A stretch of 64,000 nucleotides of DNA from Natrinema salsiterrestre (lineage in GTDB: Archaea; Halobacteriota; Halobacteria; Halobacteriales; Natrialbaceae), in contig NZ_JAMQOT010000003.1 in NCBI RefSeq assembly GCF_029502005.1, positions 248,001 through 312,000 of the forward strand, written 5' to 3'. This document shows positions 62,775 to 64,000 of this stretch, piece by piece. Within the stretch, counting starts at the first letter, position 1; the number at the start of each line of letters is the position of its first letter. The position numbers were made by a program, and so were the translations under genes. The notes beneath the pieces are model-generated. The model was not told the origin of the DNA and ran no database searches. It saw only the letters and a program-made list of their open reading frames with translations.

Positions 62775-63584
62775 TTAGACGCCGCTTTCGAAGTCCTCGA
62801 GGGAGTAGGACGGCTCGGCACCGCGGCGGTCGAGGACCTCGTTGGCGAGGAGCCAGTAGACGACCGAGAGGGCCTTGCGACCCTTGTTGTTCGTCGGGAC
62901 GACGAGGTCGACGTTACTGACCTGGTTGTTCGAGTCACACATCGCGATGACCGGGATGCCGACCGTGATGGCCTCCTTGACGGCCTGGGCGTCGCCGATC
63001 GGGTCAGTGACGACGAGCACGTCCGGCTCGATGTAGCCGTCGTACTTCGGGTTCGTGAGGGTGCCCGGGATGAAGCGGCCGGTGCGGGCGCGAGCGCCCA
63101 CGGCCTCGGCGAACTTCTCCGCCGGGAACCGACCGTACTGGCGACTCGAGGTGACCAGAATCTGTTCCGGGTCGTAGTTTGCGAGGAAGTCCGCGGCCGT
63201 GCGGATACGGCCGTCGGTCTTCGAGACGTCGAGGACGTAGAGGCCGTCGGTTCGGACGCGGTGGATGAACCGCTCCATGTCCTCGGTCTTCTGCTGGGTC
63301 CCGATGTGGACCCCGGCGCCGAGGTAGTCCTCGACGGGGATCAGCAGGTCCGCCTCCTCGTCGGACATGACGTCGTCGTCGAGGGTCGGACCGGCGTCCT
63401 CCTCGTCGACGTCGTCGGTTTCTTCGGCGTCGGCCGCGGGCGCTCCCTCGGCGTCGGCGGGCTGTTCGTCTACTGGCTCGACGTCGTCGGCGTCGGCGGC
63501 GGGGCCAGCCCCTTCGGCTGGCTCCTCGTCGATCGCCTCCTCGGCGGCGTCGAGCCCTTCCTGGGTTGCATCGTTCTCTGTCAT
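62775..63584 (-). CDS. rps2: 30S ribosomal protein S2 with acidic N-terminal extension
   Basis: The 269-residue protein has an N-terminal acidic low-complexity extension (1-75, rich in D, E, A). The S2 fold follows: [11 protein letters not shown] at about 88-98, [13 protein letters not shown], and [16 protein letters not shown]-type segments near the end. It binds the 30S subunit at the head-body junction. Its ATG overlaps the end of the enolase gene by four bases. Confidence 0.95.
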   Translation of the reverse strand: MTENDATQEGLDAAEEAIDEEPAEGAGPAADADDVEPVDEQPADAEGAPAADAEETDDVDEEDAGPTLDDDVMSDEEADLLIPVEDYLGAGVHIGTQQKTEDMERFIHRVRTDGLYVLDVSKTDGRIRTAADFLANYDPEQILVTSSRQYGRFPAEKFAEAVGARARTGRFIPGTLTNPKYDGYIEPDVLVVTDPIGDAQAVKEAITVGIPVIAMCDSNNQVSNVDLVVPTNNKGRKALSVVYWLLANEVLDRRGAEPSYSLEDFESGV

Positions 63585-64000
63585 GTCGCGTCGTCTGCGA
63601 TTCGAATGAGCTCGTTGAGCTTTGCGGTTCGCTCGCCGCCGACGGCACCCGTCTTGATGAAGGGCGCGTCGGTCGCGACGGCGAGGTGTGCGATCGTCGT
63701 GTCCTCGGTCTCGCCCGAGCGGTGGGAGACGACCGAGTCGTAGCCGTTCTCCGTCGCGAGTTCGATCGCGTCGAACGCGTCCGTCAGCGTCCCGATCTGG
63801 TTCGGCTTGATCAGGATGCTGTTGGCCGCGCCGCGGTCGATTCCCTCGACGAGACGGTCCGTATTGGTGACGAACAGATCGTCACCGCAGATCAGCGTCT
63901 GGTCGCCGACTTCGTCCGTGAGGTCGGCGAAGGCGTCGTAATCGTCCTCGTCGAGGGGATCCTCGACGTAGACGAGGTCGTACTCCTCGACCAGCTCGGC
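63581..64000 (-). CDS. eno: Enolase, C-terminal part (cut by window edge)
   Basis: The minus-strand frame from the window edge to the TGA at 63581 encodes 139 residues. They contain [10 protein letters not shown] (metal Asp), [23 protein letters not shown] (catalytic Lys) and [11 protein letters not shown]. It is the glycolytic enzyme interconverting 2-phosphoglycerate and phosphoenolpyruvate. The N-terminus is outside the window. Coupling to rps2 (ATGA overlap) is the usual archaeal arrangement. Confidence 0.95.
   Translation of the reverse strand, partial: AELVEEYDLVYVEDPLDEDDYDAFADLTDEVGDQTLICGDDLFVTNTDRLVEGIDRGAANSILIKPNQIGTLTDAFDAIELATENGYDSVVSHRSGETEDTTIAHLAVATDAPFIKTGAVGGERTAKLNELIRIADDAT

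Noticed and set aside
1-64000. tRNA or rRNA genes
   Set aside because: I looked for T-loop, anticodon-arm and CCA-like patterns and conserved rRNA strings but found none convincing; a tRNAscan-SE and rRNA model run would settle it.

Overview
This window is chromosomal DNA from a halophilic archaeon (class Halobacteria, probably Natrialbales). Supporting signs are the GC-rich, strongly GC3-biased genes, very acidic proteins, TATA boxes about 25-30 bases before starts that look leaderless, several twin-arginine lipoproteins, and archaeal housekeeping genes: TiaS, TmcA, L7Ae, L24e, S28e, isopentenyl phosphate kinase, archaeal-type GltX and RNase J. The genus is inference. I see no rRNA, tRNA, CRISPR array, intact insertion sequence, prophage or replication origin.

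Layout. 1-8.7 kb: end of a VOC-family gene, an NhaC-type antiporter, a DRG-type GTPase, a three-repeat exported protein, a 67-residue protein, and the divergent pair tiaS / HTH regulator around a palindromic AT-rich site, then a glutaredoxin. 8.7-18.2 kb: purine permease, a TrkA-like K+ regulator, a methyltransferase with unusual motif order, a Ca2+/cation exchanger, redox enzymes (glutathionyl-hydroquinone-reductase-like, epimerase, zinc-type alcohol dehydrogenase, [2Fe-2S] ferredoxin, DCC thiol protein). 18.2-22.2 kb: an envelope/oxidative-stress group made of a cupredoxin protein with a dense N-glycosylation sequon array, a DyP-peroxidase-like Tat lipoprotein and a ferritin/Dps-like protein. 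22.3-29.9 kb: HAD phosphatase, HTTM membrane protein, a MutS-family ATPase, a small lipoprotein and purF.

30.4-39.1 kb holds two sibling membrane histidine kinases flanking three genes: an ATP-dependent RNA ligase diverging from a protein-only RNase P homologue (HARP), and a giant FAD/Fe-S dehydrogenase. 39.2-46.8 kb: Mn superoxide dismutase, a winged-helix protein, the coupled L7Ae-S28e-L24e-Ndk operon, a DGC zinc-binding protein, TmcA, an SDR, a DUF456 membrane protein and a 54-residue Cys mini-protein.

47-64 kb is built on a conserved archaeal minus-strand cluster: enolase, rpS2, mevalonate kinase, isopentenyl phosphate kinase, RNase J, prenyl diphosphate synthase and gltX. These link translation, RNA decay and isoprenoid lipid precursor synthesis. 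The cluster is split by plus-strand cassettes: TrkA/TrkH potassium uptake, and a PhnDCE-type ABC transporter followed by a ThiN-domain regulator. The most interesting items are the HARP/RNA-ligase pair, the DyP-like protein with an altered distal motif, the sequon-array cupredoxin, the zinc-less acidic-tailed L24e, the permuted methyltransferase, and several leader or palindrome signals.
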